A program made the position numbers and the translations under genes. From Lethocerus indicus (Eukaryota > Arthropoda > Insecta > Hemiptera > Belostomatidae), in assembly GCA_019843655.1 (NCBI GenBank), contig JACDQD010000006.1, positions 9,230,034 through 9,294,033 of the forward strand: a DNA stretch of 64,000 bases. Direction: 5' to 3'. A model generated the notes under the pieces. It made no database searches and had not been told where the DNA came from. It saw only the letters and a list, made by a program, of their open reading frames with translations. Position 1 is the stretch's first letter; each line of letters opens with the position of its first letter. Below, in pieces: positions 13,201-27,774 of this stretch.

Positions 13201-14657
13201 TACGGCCGGTACAAATGGGGCCCAGCGCCCATTTGTGTCAAAAAGATTAGTAGTCATTACCGACAAGGAGATAAGGTGTCATCGTGTCAAACTTTATTCC
13301 CATTAGAGACAATAAACAACTATAAATCACAATACATTTCCCACATATAAATTACAGCAATGAAATATTATAAAAAGCAGAAAGGAAATAATATTAACAG
13401 TATCCTTATAAATGCCGGCATAAACATATATTATTAAATTATGGAGGTAATATACTTCGCTACCACAATCTAGACAATATCTATGTGATAAATTATTTTA
13501 TTTTACAATATATACTTACTGTATCAAAATTATTTGGTTAACGAAGGAAACATAATAGTACGTTATGTCCTTTTATTTACAGGCGCCCGCTTTTTTTCTC
13601 TTTCTGTAGATGAAGTTGTTTTTCACAGGTTCCGTGTCCGTTTTATTTGAGCATAGGGTTTATATCCATAATTCGTCGAGAAGAATGTCCTCTCCTTTCG
13701 ATTCGTTATCGGACATTTGGAAACATTTATGCAGGCTGGCAAGCGTCCCAGTTTGGAGGGGAGGTGGGCGGTGGGGGCGGCAGCCACTGAATCGATGGCA
13801 GTTGGGCCGGCCTTTCTTTCTTCTTTCGTCCTCCTTTTATTTTTTTTTCTCAGAGTTCACAACTGGCGGGTCGCGAGGTTAGAGTTCGGCCCCGAGTATT
13901 TCATCGTAACGGAGGGCTCTGGTTTAAATGGCCACTCGAGCCAACCGATGTTCTTCCGGTGGCTTACTTACCGACCTTCTTTCTTGCCCTTTCTTAGAGA
14001 GAACGACCGAACGTTGCCAGCGGTTTTTCGGACGGCCGCAATTCCTCACCCGGCCTCTGATTTACATTCACCGACTATCATGTATAGCCCGTTCTATATA
14101 TCAAATGAAACAAAAATGTTTGAAACGATTTCCATTATCGATTATTCAGTCGCTATATGTCTAACATATAAATACGCTTATGTAATGTTTAATTTAAAAC
14201 AAATTTAGTCGAACGGATATCTAAATGTGACTGCAAAATCATCGACTCATACTTTACAGAATACAAATTTGTATAAGGGCATTGGTTAGAATAATTATGT
14301 ACGAACAAGGTTTATTAATATAAGCTGTAAAAATCACGTCTTCTGTTATCCATTTATACGTATAATCACGCATGTGAAAAAAACGTGAGAGCTTTAATAC
14401 ACATTTCTAAAAAAAATTTCTAATAACAATTCTGTCCATTAATAATATTTTCCCTCGCTACATCCATTAAGCATCATAAAAGTTTTTGAAATACTTACAA
14501 TAAGGTAATTTTAATGGGTGGGTTATTGAATGTAATGAATATGAATAAATAAATATGAAAATTTCATTATTTCAAGATTAATATATTATCTTTATATTAC
14601 GAGTACTACAAATATTACTTACTACTGATATTTGAGCTTCTTTATTTATCTGAACAG
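10270..14657. other. Intronic or intergenic stretch after exon 3
   Basis: GC-rich islands lie at about 10270-10560, 10950-11340, 11850-12190, 12900-13260 and 13720-14060, separated by AT-rich DNA. A plausible acceptor at 11412-11413 opens a 30-codon frame ending at 11506. Another good pyrimidine tract precedes ATG at 13610. Neither is secure. The 163-codon frame at 13717-14208 overlaps other open frames, encodes no recognisable motif and is not called. A run of about ten C lies at 13171-13180. Confidence 0.5.
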
Positions 14658-14965
14658 TTTTATTAAGATAAGAATTAAAATTCAACAGCGAAACGTGGAG
14701 AAGAAAGGGAGGAAGGAGGGGGAGGAAATAAGGACTGGTGGTGTGAACGAGGGGGCAAAAACGGGTGAGGAGAAGGAAAATGAAAACTACGATCTAGGCG
14801 AAATGGACGGTCCTGATGACCTGGAAAACGAGGAGATGGAAATTGAAAAGATGAATGATTTTGAGGAGGTGACGAAAATGCGCGGGGACGGCGAACTTAA
14901 TGAAGCCAACGAGAAGGAGTTTGAACTTGTCCCCGAGGTTCAAGCTACCGGAAATAAAAATACAG
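14658..14965 (+). CDS. Candidate internal exon encoding a Glu/Lys-rich segment
   Basis: An open frame of 102 codons lies between an acceptor (TTTATTTATCTGAACAG) and a very good donor (AATACAG|GTAATT). The product is strongly charged: a Lys/Arg/Gly/Glu-rich start, then an acidic central part containing MDGPDDLENEEMEIEKMNDF, then LVPEVQA. This resembles a disordered acidic region, not a folded enzyme. The exon enters at codon position 3 and leaves after position 1, so it cannot join directly to the phase-0 exons at 9-10 kb. It needs other exons or belongs to another gene. Purine-rich low-complexity DNA can imitate such a frame, but the second half is varied in codon choice and reads like protein. 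No family is recognised. Confidence 0.4.
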
Positions 14966-17900
14966 GTAATTTCTATGTCTTTTTAGCAGTGGAGAATCCT
15001 CGATCCCACCAAATATCGAAATGGGTCCAAGATATAAAAAAAAACAGAGCAGTGGTCTGTTGAATGGTCATATTGTTTTATATCAAAATTGTTGTTATAT
15101 TAACGTATAGCATATTGGCTACGGAAATTTAACCACGCTAACTCTTAATTGCTTCCAAGTCGCTTTTCCAACCGATTTGCTTAAAAAAACAGTTTTGAGT
15201 TGGATCGGAGTACCAACTTGTGGCTTTCCCCTGGACAAATATTACCATCAGGGCAAGTATCGGTGTGCAATTAGCGCTGAGCCCGTGCGCGCGAAGCTTG
15301 TGACAGTCGAACAGAACGATTCGACTTGCCGGCGTTTGTGAAAGTGTACACAATACCCCCGCAACCAACCAACAACCCGAACATTTGTTTTACAACGCAC
15401 GCCGTTAGATTTGTTCCATAAACATGTTTTTGTTGATCCTGCGTTTAGGCGAGATAATTGCGACGCCTAACTCCGCGGAACAATTGGCATAATGCTCAAA
15501 CTTATAATTGAATGTATACAACGCGTTGTTTAAAATGATAAATAAACATGTCTGCCGGCGGTGGCACTGTTAGAGCAGGAAGCTAAAACACGCGTGCGGA
15601 TTTCAGTGTCTAGTTTTACCCGATCAAAGCCAATTCAATCTAACCCAGTAGGACAAATTAGACAAACGTTAGCACTGGCCAGCGTTATTAGCTTAAATCC
15701 AATTAGAACACTATTCCAGGTCGTTTCATGGTTTAAGGACGCAATAAATACATTAGATGGTTACGAAATATGAATATTATTATCGCCTAATTGATGCTAA
15801 CCATTGTATTTATTTTCTTCGAATACTAAAAGGGATTCTGAGATCCCCCAATGCTGATCAGTACTTTGGAATGAATTCACTACTTTACTCGCTGTAGCGA
15901 ACAAAGTAACAAGTCACTTCGGAAAATAGTAAAAACTCATTAGAAGTTAGGTGAATTACACTTGTGAACTGAATAGTTTCAACTTACGCCATTCCAACAC
16001 CAATATATAGTTGTACAGCGCCTGTACGCTCAGTCAGTATTCTAACTGACTCTAAGACTTTGCAGCGAAAAATGTTCAGCATCCGCTCAAACGCCCGGAG
16101 CGCGTCGGCTAACGCCGTTCAGAGTTAACAAGATGCATTATTCGACCTGAGCGATAATTAGCACTCCCCTCCATCCGTTTCTGCAATCCCCCTTCCCCAA
16201 ACACATACACACACACGTGGTGGCCCTGATTGGCTTTGCAGACGGCCGGCTCTCTAACACACCGCAAATATGACCGGCATACAGATGCGGCCAGGTACCA
16301 AGCGGCGTGTAAGCACTGACGTTTCTTAGCGCCCTAAATCGGCCACAGATATCGGCCCCAAATTTTAAACACCGCGGACCACCCTTAAAGGTCCTAGCGC
16401 TGCAGGCCTGCAGCCCCTACATATTCAACTGATATGTTTGTTATGTATATATGCAGGGAAAAAACAGGGACTAGTTAATAATATGCATAGTTCATTCTCT
16501 CTACTGGTGAGAATGTGCCAAGGCCTTGTGACTGGTTATTAAACCTTTAATTCTAAACTAATGAATACCTCTTCATCATAGATTCTTTATTCCCCAGAGT
16601 AGAGGTGTACTGGTATTTGGAATTTGTTTTTATTTCGGAGTTTTAAAATTCTTTCTTCTGGGGTATTTAACTTGTTAAAGGCTTATCAACCGGTCCTATC
16701 TAATAAACCTCTGTCCCGCCACGTTGTGAATCGGTTGTAACAAACCGTGTCCGTGTCCGAGTGCTACCGTGGTATAGGCTCGAACAGGGTTTTGACGCGT
16801 ACCATTGTCGGATGAGCTCTTCCGGTTCCATCGTGTGGCGTGAGTCCCGCGGCAAGTGAACCCATTCAGGTACCCAGCAGGTACAACATGCCCGTGCACC
16901 ACTAATGCGGTTGGACGGCCGCGAGGAAGGCCGCCCGAGGCAATATTGCCCGTGGTTCGAGTCTTTCCAACTCTCTCTCTCTCTTCCCATTTCCCATCCG
17001 AGTCCTCATCAAACCTTTATAACCTTCACCAATCAGAAACTGAGGAGGTTCCCTGTAGAGGATGGTCCAATTTCCGGCACTGTGACACTTAATAACCCTT
17101 GCTTTTGCCTATTCTCTGTCTAGCATCTGTTTTCACTAGCATCGGCCCCTTGTCCGCGCTAAGCATACTTTTTTATGTTATTCTCTGAATAACTACAGTA
17201 ATTAGTCCCTGAGGATGGCGACACCGTTTTAAGAATATACCAAACACGTAAGTTGTTACAGATAATAACACCTTTAATGACCCCATTAACCCTAGCAGAC
17301 CCACATTAGCATTAATAAGATAAAAATCATGTAAAAATAAAAAAGTAATTTACAATTTACAATTGTTATGTAACAATTAATGTAACCGTATTATTGAGTA
17401 ATCATATTTAAATCTAAACATTGAGATTTTTTTATTTCTGTAACTGATTGGTACCATAATTTACTGTGAGATAAGGTTTTAAAATTGGCCACGTGTAACT
17501 TCTTTTATTACCATTTAAAAAATAACACCGGAATTCATGAAGCCTTTGAATTGGGCGGGTTTTAACATTTCTGAATAATTATAGCTCATTGGTATTCGGA
17601 AGAGTGTGTCATTTAAGAGCGCTAAGAAAGTAATGGTTTGACCAGCTCCGGGGGCCGGAGGAGTACAGGAGGGGAGTTTCGGAGCGAAAATCAAATTTAT
17701 TGTGCGGATAACTACTAGGTGGCACTCGCAGAATTTTAAGGCAACAATTCCAGGCCTTTTGTTTATAACGAGAAATATTACAAAGGAGGATTGATTATTA
17801 ATAATTTTAATTATACATTCATAACATATCTAATACTCGGACAATTGTGGAACGAGCAATAAATTGTAATATTATACTAAACAAAAAGTTATAGTTAAAT

Positions 17901-20900
17901 AATTTCACCAAGATTATGTCTGTAAATAAATTTTCTTTTTTTATATATGCAGTGGTAACTTGAAATACGAGTTTCATTAATTCCAGGACCTATCTCGTAT
18001 GTCATAATATACTCCCAAATCAATATTCCGTAAAGAAATTATATTAATTCACATAAGCCCTCCAAAAACACTGTATTTTTCTGTAATACGGTATTTTTAA
18101 TGAACAAATATAGTATCTAAACCATTTAAAATAAAATATATATATGTTCATTGTATAGATGTCAGAGTCGATTAGCAGATGGTATTAATTTTTGTATCAC
18201 TTCTTTTTCGTAATTTAATTTTCTTCTTCACTAGTTTTTCATTTTTTTGCCAAGCTGCCGACACTTTCATCCGCAGGGCTTTTCAATAGAAAGCTGTCCG
18301 AGGGGCTTTGATTGTCTCCTCCCTTTTAGAATGCTTCTGAAATGAGTTAGTCAAGTGTCATTAAATAGGGCCGCCGCACGACCAGTTGCAACTTTTTTTT
18401 TCAGTTCAGGTGTTTCTTCTCAATAAAGCCGGAAACTTTTCTCCACACTGGTGACACACCCCTTATCCCACTTGAAGAGATAACCGCATCCTCATCAGCG
18501 GAGTAATCTCTTGCAGAACCTCCATTCAAACTGCAGAGTCAATATATCGTAGAGCAATTAAACTCATTAATAACAGTGATATGTTAACAGGTTCCAAGTT
18601 AATTGTGAATTCGGCTGGGCAGGCGGCATGCTAGCTGAACTCTGAACGCTATGATGTGATTTATTATTAAGGAGGTAGCATTATGAACAATGAGGAAATT
18701 TTGATAATATTTGGTTGTATTTTACAAATAAAATATTTATTATTATTTTGAGCAGTACGTTCAGATTATTTATGCCAACAAATTTTCAAAGAAATGAAGA
18801 AAGAAAATTGAGAAAAAAATGAGAGCTTATTATTAGTTCTTTTATTCATTGTAATTATATCATTACAGTGTTGCACAGCACGTTTGGAATAATTTAAAAC
18901 ATGCGATGAGTTGAATTTGACATAAAGAATTGTGGAGCAGGATTTATATTTACCTAGTACTACATAATTTATATAACGTTATGAAAAACACACAAATTAT
19001 GATCTTTCAATGTTACGGCAAAAATCCAATTGTTTTTTCCTTTCAATCACATCGAGAGTTCAGACAAAAACCGCAGGTACTAGTTTTTTTTAAGGACTCT
19101 TAAAGAGGTTCACCTGTAATCAAGAACGCAGCGGTGGTACGGAGCATCTAGCGCCTGTACAAGTTTCCTAAGATACATTAGCTAATGGAACGGGAGATGG
19201 TAAAACTGGTGGAGAAATACTACTTCCGAGCGGGGGATGCTACAGAAAGGAGAACCGGGTCGCCGAGTGTAAGATACTTAAATTATAAAAGACTTCAGAA
19301 TTCAGGACCATACTAAAACCAACCGGGGTTTAATGAGACAGTGAATGCAATTTTTTTGGTTCAACGTTGCGGCAGGGTATAATTAATTAGTCTCCTTTAA
19401 TGTGAGTTCTTAATTAATCCGTCTTTGAGTCTCAGCGGACCTTAAAATCCAGAAGAGTATATCGGTTTTGATTAATCGCCTCGATTTAACCGGCTTAGGT
19501 TCTTCATCCCCTTATATGAAGGTGAATTGGAAATTCCGATCATAACGCGGTCAGAATTTATTGTTAACACGGGAATATTATGACGTCATGTACTTTTGTA
19601 CTGTACAAACACTTGTACGGTTCGCCAGTGATAATGAGACAATTTCTTGAAAATATGACAACAAACTATGTCCCTTACTCCTGTTTGTATGGACGAAGCT
19701 TTTGGGAAAAATGTTATGAGAAAGTGATAGCGCGTCACCGCGGTATATAAGAGGTCCACCGTTAAACAATATCTTGCCCGGGGGGTTCATTCATTACCAT
19801 AACTGGGAGGGCCTGTTTTTGAGGTGACGCTGTTCCGCCCCGGCTCGAATTACCATCGGAGCCAGTCCGTTATTAAATTAACAATTCAAGAAGACGTGTA
19901 ACTGTTGGGGCGGATTTGCATAATAGGAGCGTGGCGGGTGGGTGGGGCCGGGTCCAGCGGTGTCGGTTGAGCTCCTTCAGGGCCACGCTCATCTCAATCC
20001 TTGACCGACTTCTATGCTATTTCAATTATTTCAAAGACATCTGTATCATTCTGACCAAATTTATTGATGGTGCTTTATGCATACAATTGGATGTGCGTGA
20101 TCGCGTGTGAAATTTACAGCGCGTAAAACTATTTGTGCGAGTAAGATGTTGAAAAATCATGGAAGTTATATACATTGTATTTATACAAAATATTTGTACA
20201 TGTACACTTTCTGCTTGTATAAATGCTAGAATAAATGATAATTGAGTATTCCTTCGTCGGAAGTAACCTAAAGTCCCTAATAAGGTAAAATCTCTTTTAC
20301 CTACAGGTAAATCCAGGTTAATAAACTAACAAGACCCAAACTCAACGTCTATAGACATATAAGAAACTAACAATATTTCACTAATTGAGTCTGAGATCAC
20401 CACCCACTACCAGCACAGAAGCATGATGTGATATTGGTCTTATGAGTAGGCTCTTGCGACATAAATTTTATATCTCCATGCCTTGGAACCCGACATTGTC
20501 CTTTGCACAACTTTAACCGCAAATGAAAATACCAGGTAGACAAACTGAGATTAATCTTGGTGTTCTCATTGTAGCTAATGACCTAACCGGGAGTCATCCC
20601 AGTGGGGGCATAATTAAATGACGGATGGGGAACCATAGACGAGTGGAAATGTCGGCGGTTAACGACGTATTCACTTAATATCGCCTATTAATCTTCTCTC
20701 GTCTCCACTCGGTTTGACTGATAGGGGGCGCACCTGTACGGTATCCGAGCATCGTCGGCGGGCGGGGCCGCGGTGGCGGTTTTAGGATACCGCCATAAAT
20801 TCAACGCCGAATATGTCTCACTAAGGCGGCCTCTCTCTAATGAGCACCGCCGTTCCCTGAATGGGCTCCCCGCCCGCTCTACACGCAGATTAAAAGATGA

Positions 20901-21978
20901 AGCATGCATCCGTTTTCAAGATACGAGCTTTCATATACAAGGCCTAATAAAGGACAATGGAGTGATGAAGATAAAGATTAAAAGATAGATAAATATTATT
21001 AGACAATTTTATTACTAAACTTACGTTAATGATATTTTATTTTACAGTCATTATTCCCTGTGTCGGTACTCTAGAAAACTAAAATAGCGTAAGAATATAT
21101 ACGCTATTTCACTTCAAATTATTAACTGGAGAAAAATAGCACAAATAAATGCATTTTTTAGATCGTTTTACCTTTTCCAAGATTCAATTACTAACATTGA
21201 GACATAATTGTTGCGAAGTATTAGAATGAGTATCACATTTTCTGAAATTAGTGTTAACCCTGAAGCGAGGGCAAGATATGTTATACAAGACATCGCCAAC
21301 GTTCACAGATCGCAAAATTCACGCGGGCCAGTTTCATTGCCAAGATTCGGAGGGGGGAGGATGATAAAATGGCCGGGGCTCCGTCGGGGCCTGGCGCTTG
21401 GAAGTTGGGGGGCGGTTGAGACAACGCAATTAGACCGTCTCGCCCGTTTAAACCCGAAGAATATTCATGAACATTAATATATATAGCCTGGCTGGCTCCT
21501 TACGGCGGAAGCATTTTTGCGCCCTGCCGGCTTGATTAGGAATTAAACAGAAGGCAAATTTCGCCCGCTGCCCGCTTAACGAAAGGCGAAAAGAAATACC
21601 GGAAGGAACACTGCAAGCTAAAGCCGCGCCAAATATTATTATAATACGAATAAGAGTTTTACGTTTAATTTCAATTAGTCACATTCACACTTCTATATAA
21701 TTCATTACAAGTTTTGTGATAATGGACTCTCATAAATTAACTCAAATTCTATACTTGAAACAATTAATTCCGAATTAATATATTATGTACGCAATTATAT
21801 TTAAAAAATATACATAATGCGTTTCAAAAATAAACAGTTAAATAATAATAACAGAAACAATGAAGTACCCATAGAATAAAATAATATGAATATGAATAAT
21901 AGTAAATATTCGTTTTCACACTATTCCATGGTATTTAAAGTTTCGTAAAATTTGTAAGTACTATCAATTCTTTTACAG
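14966..21978. other. Non-coding stretch
   Basis: No gene is supported. GC-rich islands lie near 16080-16420, 16690-17110, 19800-20000, 20580-20910 and 21330-21620. The one at 16690-17110 differs most from its AT-rich neighbours and has several GGTTCGA/GCTCGAA words like Pol III B boxes, but no matching A box or cloverleaf. It might be a decayed repeat. The stretch from about 17120 to 19130 is mostly AT-rich, with nothing recognised. Confidence 0.5.
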
Positions 21979-22026
21979 TATAGTTCAGGTGCGTACAACT
22001 CGGAACCATTGAATCGGAACTATAAA
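21979..22026 (+). CDS. Candidate 48-bp phase-0 exon
   Basis: Sixteen codons (YSSGAYNSEPLNRNYK) lie between a good acceptor, TCAATTCTTTTACAG, and a consensus donor, AAA|GTGAGT. Both boundaries are phase 0, matching the chain of exons at 9-10 kb, so this could encode a cytoplasmic segment after the membrane span. That would imply an intron of about 11.7 kb. The exon is short, so chance cannot be excluded, and the link to the upstream gene is inference. Confidence 0.3.
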
Positions 22027-25000
22027 GTGAGTATTAGGGCCCGCGATACTCGGTTTGTTCGCAAGTTCCTTAGCTCCGGTGAAAGTGTTATTCGACGATG
22101 CGCCTCCCGGATTGTGATTAACAAGCGTCGCTCGGTTCGGCAAAGCTGGGGCCCCGTGGGCGGGAGCGGGGAACACTCCTTAATTGTGACTTCGGCTCCA
22201 TTAACATTTCCGAAGTGAGTCTGATGCCGGAATTTCCTACCGCAGCCCCCTCGCCCCCCTTTCCAGCCACCACCGCCGCCTAATGCGAAATCTCGAATAG
22301 CTCACCAAATTAGAAATGAGAGAACCCCGGCGGCTTCGTGCCTATTAACCGCTAATTTGATATTCAATCCGCTGAATTCCCCCTTCGACTCTTCATTCCC
22401 ACTCCGTCTTAAATATATCGCCTGCATTGAAACTAAGTAATAATACCCCACAATGATGATGTATTTGAGTTGAATGGAATTTCGAAATTGCGTATCTATC
22501 CAAGATATAAAGTTTTTATAGTTTATATTATATTCCACGATAAATTATGCAATAAGTTTTACATTTATTTATAATTTTGAAATTAATTACACGTTTGCAA
22601 TATTCCATGTATTTATAGAATATGGCTAAACAATAGGATTTGAAATCTAATCAGGATATATTATGAACAAATTAATAAATGAATTAATATGGTCCTTTAT
22701 TAATTTGTATACATTGATGATTAAATTGTATAGATTGATGCAAATATATACGTGTGAACATAAATACTATTACATTAATACTAACGTTTTCACGTTGTAA
22801 TATTCCTAAACCAGTTAAATTATTAATGAACAATATCGTTGTTAGTAATCCGTGTGAATGAGCCTCTGTCGACACATTTTTGTTCTTCCTATTGATGGTT
22901 GGACCTTCTGAACTATTTAATGGATTGGCTAAATTTAGTTTCGGCTTAAAATAATTGATATTTTCTGATTCCTCTAACACTTATTACATTGTAAATTTTG
23001 AGTATAGGGACTAACTGTATTAATTTCATATTTTCCTGAAAATCATAAGAAATGAAATCATTACAGGTTTTAGTCATTAATTAAGTTCCATTGGGTTAAT
23101 AATTAAATACTATTCAAGTGGTTTTAGTCACGCTCGATTGCTCTTAATAGTAAACAATGCATAATTTATTTCAATGTGGAATACAGCGACTCGAGTACTC
23201 CATTAAGGCTGTACAACATCCGCAAATAAACTTGATGACCAAATTTAGAAGGAAAACTGAACCTTGAAACGTTATTTACCCAGAAGGAGACTAAGTTGAT
23301 CGAGCAACAAGTGTCAGCAGAGCGAAATATTTGATTTCGACTCTCAGCCCGATTTCAAGTGCGCCTGGACACTCATGACTGATGGTCCATTTCAAAAATA
23401 CAAAGACATCTAAAGCCAAATTTTATGGAAAATCAGAATAATCACTACTAATTATGTTATCAGTAAATTTTGGTATTTTTCTAATATATTTTCCCTTATT
23501 AAATATTTAGAAACATTTTCCTGCAACTTTATGAATTTATTAATAATTTCTTTATATTATTCCCGTACTAATTATCTTGATGTCTCAGAAAATGAACAAT
23601 AACTGTCAGGAATTTTACATTTCCTTTTTTCTGAAAGGGCCAAAAATGCATTCGTGGAATCCAATTGCAGTTTTGCTTTTAATCCCGGCTTATGTGAGTG
23701 AGTCGGGGGCGACATTTCATTAGAGCGTTAATTCCTCTGGCAAAATCAAGTTTACTCCCGGCCCCCTTTGCACAACTTCGAAATAAGAATTATAGAGGGG
23801 TTAACTGGTGGCTTTATTTAAAATTTTTATAACTTCTTTACTGTCGCTCCATTAAAATACACCGGCCCTAAGACAACGGGAAGCCCCGAGACGGAGAATC
23901 TATGAATATTTCAAAAGCCGGTCATATTTAACACTTGCAAATAATAAAAAGTAAGACCCGAATGCCACTCCTTGCGACTGCGCCGATCCCTCGAGTATTA
24001 AATGCGTTTGTTTTATTGATAGTCATAATTTAATCCCCTGCGGGATGAATGAATAAACCGAGTGCTGTTATGAGTCTCGAGCGCTGGTCCGTAATCCCAG
24101 TTTATTCCTTGGGGCGAAAAAAAACATGGGGGTGAAAGACTCGTTCCTTAATTAGAGCGATATATTGAATGGATACCTGTTTAGTGGTCTGCGAGGGGTT
24201 GGAATTGGAATATCCTGTTTGCACTGTCGCTTATTGTACTCACATTATATTGTACCGTAACTCACCAACCACTGAATACGGTCTAGCAAAACCAGAGAGC
24301 GGAAAAATGCGTCAGAAATATTTCGATTTTGGTTATCTAGTTTTAACGGAATCAAAATATTCCCTGAACATCGTTTTGCGGATAAAATCTTGACACTACA
24401 TTTTACGCTAAATAAAAACTCACTCATCCTCAGTTATTCCTCCAATTGCCGGTCAAGAACACGTTCTGTCAGTCAGAACCGATCGGCCTGTGCTCGTAGA
24501 ATATCCAGAAATTCTCCCTGCGGTCGGTACACAATATAATATACCGAATTCCAATGGTCGAGGATGGAGGGTTGGAAGTCGGAACGGTTGAAAACATCCG
24601 AAGGTCCGGAGGAATGTCCGATAGGTATTTTTTTTTAATTCCAAAATGTATTAGTGGGAAAACCGAAAAAAGAATATTAACCTCTTCATCGATGGGAATT
24701 TTTCCCCCTTGCGGAGCGGAAACGAGAATTATATATAGGGAGGTTTGAATCGGTCGGGGGTTCGGCGTTATAATTGGTCTAAAATTGAAAGAGCCCTCTC
24801 TAAGAGCGTTGGTAAGCCGGTACGCACGATTCGAGCCCGCGTAATGGAAGAATTTTCCCCGAGGGAAATTAACGGCGGTTTTGATTTCTGCCGGGGCCAC
24901 CGGCCAGCCATATACGAGCCTCGTCGGCCATCTTAGGAATCGGCGGGGCCGCTCTCGCGGACGTCCGTGAAATTTTAAATTACAAAAGTTTTCGTTGTAT

Positions 25001-27774
25001 AACTGGACAATATGCGGATGAATTTAGGATAACCTAGTTCAGTTCTATATGCTATCTCCGGGCAAATGGATTTTGCGATGAAACTCGCCACTCCGTTAGT
25101 AGTATATAACCAATTTGAAGTTGATACGCTTTGATCTATTCTTGAGTGAATGTCATATTTTTCGAACTAAGTATTTATGATGCATAAATAAAAAATTTTA
25201 TTCTTAATCATTTTTACTCGAGTGGGTAACTGAGTAAATTTCACCTCGGAAGGGGTAGAATCGTTCGCGTTCTGTTCATTTAAACAAAATGATCGAACTG
25301 AGAGTCTGGGTTTAGTAACTTCCGTTTCGGAAGTTACTGGTAATCCGGGCTTGGAATTATCCCGGGGCAGTCGGCCCAAGACAGAGGATGGTGGGAGTGT
25401 GGCTGGCCAACTGTGGGCCCCAAAGCCCAATTATGAGTTCCTACAAATCCCCCGCTCTGCCCACTCCGGACGCAATTGCGTCGAGTGCTCCTTATCGGTT
25501 AATCACTTAGTGCGACTTTCCTCGGCAGGGACAGCCGCTAAACGGCTCCCACGGAACTTTGTGTTAATTTAATGGAGGGCGCGATATCGGGGCCCTTCGC
25601 CCTAGGGCAATCTTGTTTTCGTAACACGGCTAGGGTCGGCCTCTCCTCCTCGCTGTCCTCCGCGCCTCCTTCTAAACCCGATTGATCGGTTAAAAGTATT
25701 AGCGCCTCATTTCCCCATCGCCCACAGGCCGGCACCCTCCATTAGCCTCGATTGCAATTATCTCTGCATAATTTAGGAGGAAGCGGATGTATAATTAATG
25801 CCGGTTGAAAGGATCCATTAAAAAAATTGAGCGGACAAAGGCGATTAAATAATTATGATATTGCGAATATTTTAAATTAAATCCTACCCCGCCCCACGAT
25901 TCGCATTTAAAAGGCGGACTTCGACGATCGATAGCTCGGAAAAAGGAATTGCCCAAGATTAAACGGATAGAACGAGAAAATTTATTTTTCGCTATATTAA
26001 ATAAAAATCCGTTACGTCACTGATACTGAAAGGCAAAAAAATTAAACGCTTAATGTCGAGAATAATGATCTACGATCAAAAATTTTTTTCTTAATAATAT
26101 CATACTTTGCATGCTGTTTCCTTCTATTATGTACAATGCAAATATGGTAAATATTCATTTGTTAAACATAAGTAATAATTCATAATTGTCACACACTCTT
26201 CGCTGTTTTCTCCGGTGTTCGCTTTACAAAATGTCTTTCTTTTTATAACGTAATAATTAGGGTATAGAAATTGGGGTTTACAATTACTTCGAAAAGAATA
26301 TTAATTAAATTATTTTTTTTTATTTCATAGAGCGTCCATGCAAATTGAACCTGGACATTTTTAAATCGAACATAGCTTCAGCTGACGTTCATTCGCTCGA
26401 ATCCGACACTCCGCCGCCTGGAAACTTTAAAACGGGGTGGGTCAAGTAGATGACAAAGTGAGGGATGGATGAATTAGAGGGAATAAATTAGTGGTGGGCG
26501 GAAAAGGGGAGGAAGAAGAGAAATACGGAAAGAGACAGAGAACTAGTGACTGGGCTTGGGTTAGGAGTGTCCTGAGGGGAGGCGGACTGTTTTGACCTTA
26601 ATTAAAAGGAAGGTTATTAAGTGGTAAAGAGGTATTGGGGCCAGGGGGGGTGGTTAGAGGCGGAGCTCTAACCCCTCCTACCATCCATCCACCGGCACTC
26701 CACCCAGCTCCCTCTCTCCCTCACACTCTCTCTCTCTCTCCCTCCCTCCCTTGCCCAATTAATTCGTTTCGCCCGGCTCAGAATGTCGCCGACGGAACGA
26801 AACAATTTGTAGGGCCGACAGTGAAATTGCATCGTTTCGCGGCACACCGGTCAACCCCTCGTCCTACGCACTCACCGCCTATCATCCCCCTTCCGCTCAC
26901 CCTTTATGCATTCCCAATTACACTGTCCGAAGGTCTTTTCTAATAAGGCATACCAGAGATCGGTGGATCGATACGCGCATATTCCGGATATTCCCGCGGG
27001 GAATACCGGGAAATGCAATGGGGTTCGGACGGCATTCGCAAGATGATTTGATGTAATATGGGACAAATAATGTATTGAATGTGGCTATCGATTTTGAACA
27101 GAATACAGTGAATGAAATGTAATGTTGAATGGATATAGAAACCTTGCATTGAATTTGCGATACGACATTTGTTTCTAAATATAATACTAGTTCTTGGGGT
27201 TTTTCTGTCACTACGGGTAGGGTTCCAGACATTTTCTGAAAGAAGAACGTTGTTTACGGAAATCGTTGTCAGATCGTGTTTATAGCTCTGTTGCAGATGC
27301 AAACATGATTGCAACGACGATTCTGCCTCTAATTGTGTGCAGGCATTACCTGCTGAATAAAAAGTAGACAAATGTAGACATCACTATATTAATTAAGCGT
27401 ATTAAGCAGAAATTTACTATTACAAATGACAAACCCGTATGAAAATATTACTACCCGATATTTGAGCATCATTCAGCGTTGCTATAAAATTTATATTACG
27501 GTATATGTTTTCAGCCATTGAGTTGCAGAGATAGTTGTAGTGGAGTGGGGAAGTGGGGCACTTTAGACCGTCCAGGTATTGAATAGCAAAGTGGGGTAGG
27601 TAAGAGTTGAGCCGGGTGATAGAAAGGCCAGCTTTGTTGGCTCCTATTGTTATTTGCCATTAGGGTTAATGCCCACCGGCGGTGTGGGAGATGTTAAGTG
27701 GGGGCTGTCCCTATTGGGCGGGACACCGCCGGCCGGCTTCCAGTAATCACTGCCCTAATGAGAACCGACGCCTA

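Noticed and set aside
13717..14208. 163-codon frame on the + strand
   Set aside because: It lies on a GC-rich island, overlaps other open frames, has no motif, and its length is within chance for a window of this size.
16866..16876. TCAGGTACC, the start of miR-275
   Set aside because: Only nine bases match and no miR-275/305 hairpin follows.
16940..16965. GGTTCGAGTC, a tRNA T-loop-like word
   Set aside because: The flanking arms do not pair and no A box or cloverleaf fits upstream.
24469..24900. 143-codon frame on the minus strand
   Set aside because: Competing frames are open on both strands and no family motif was seen.
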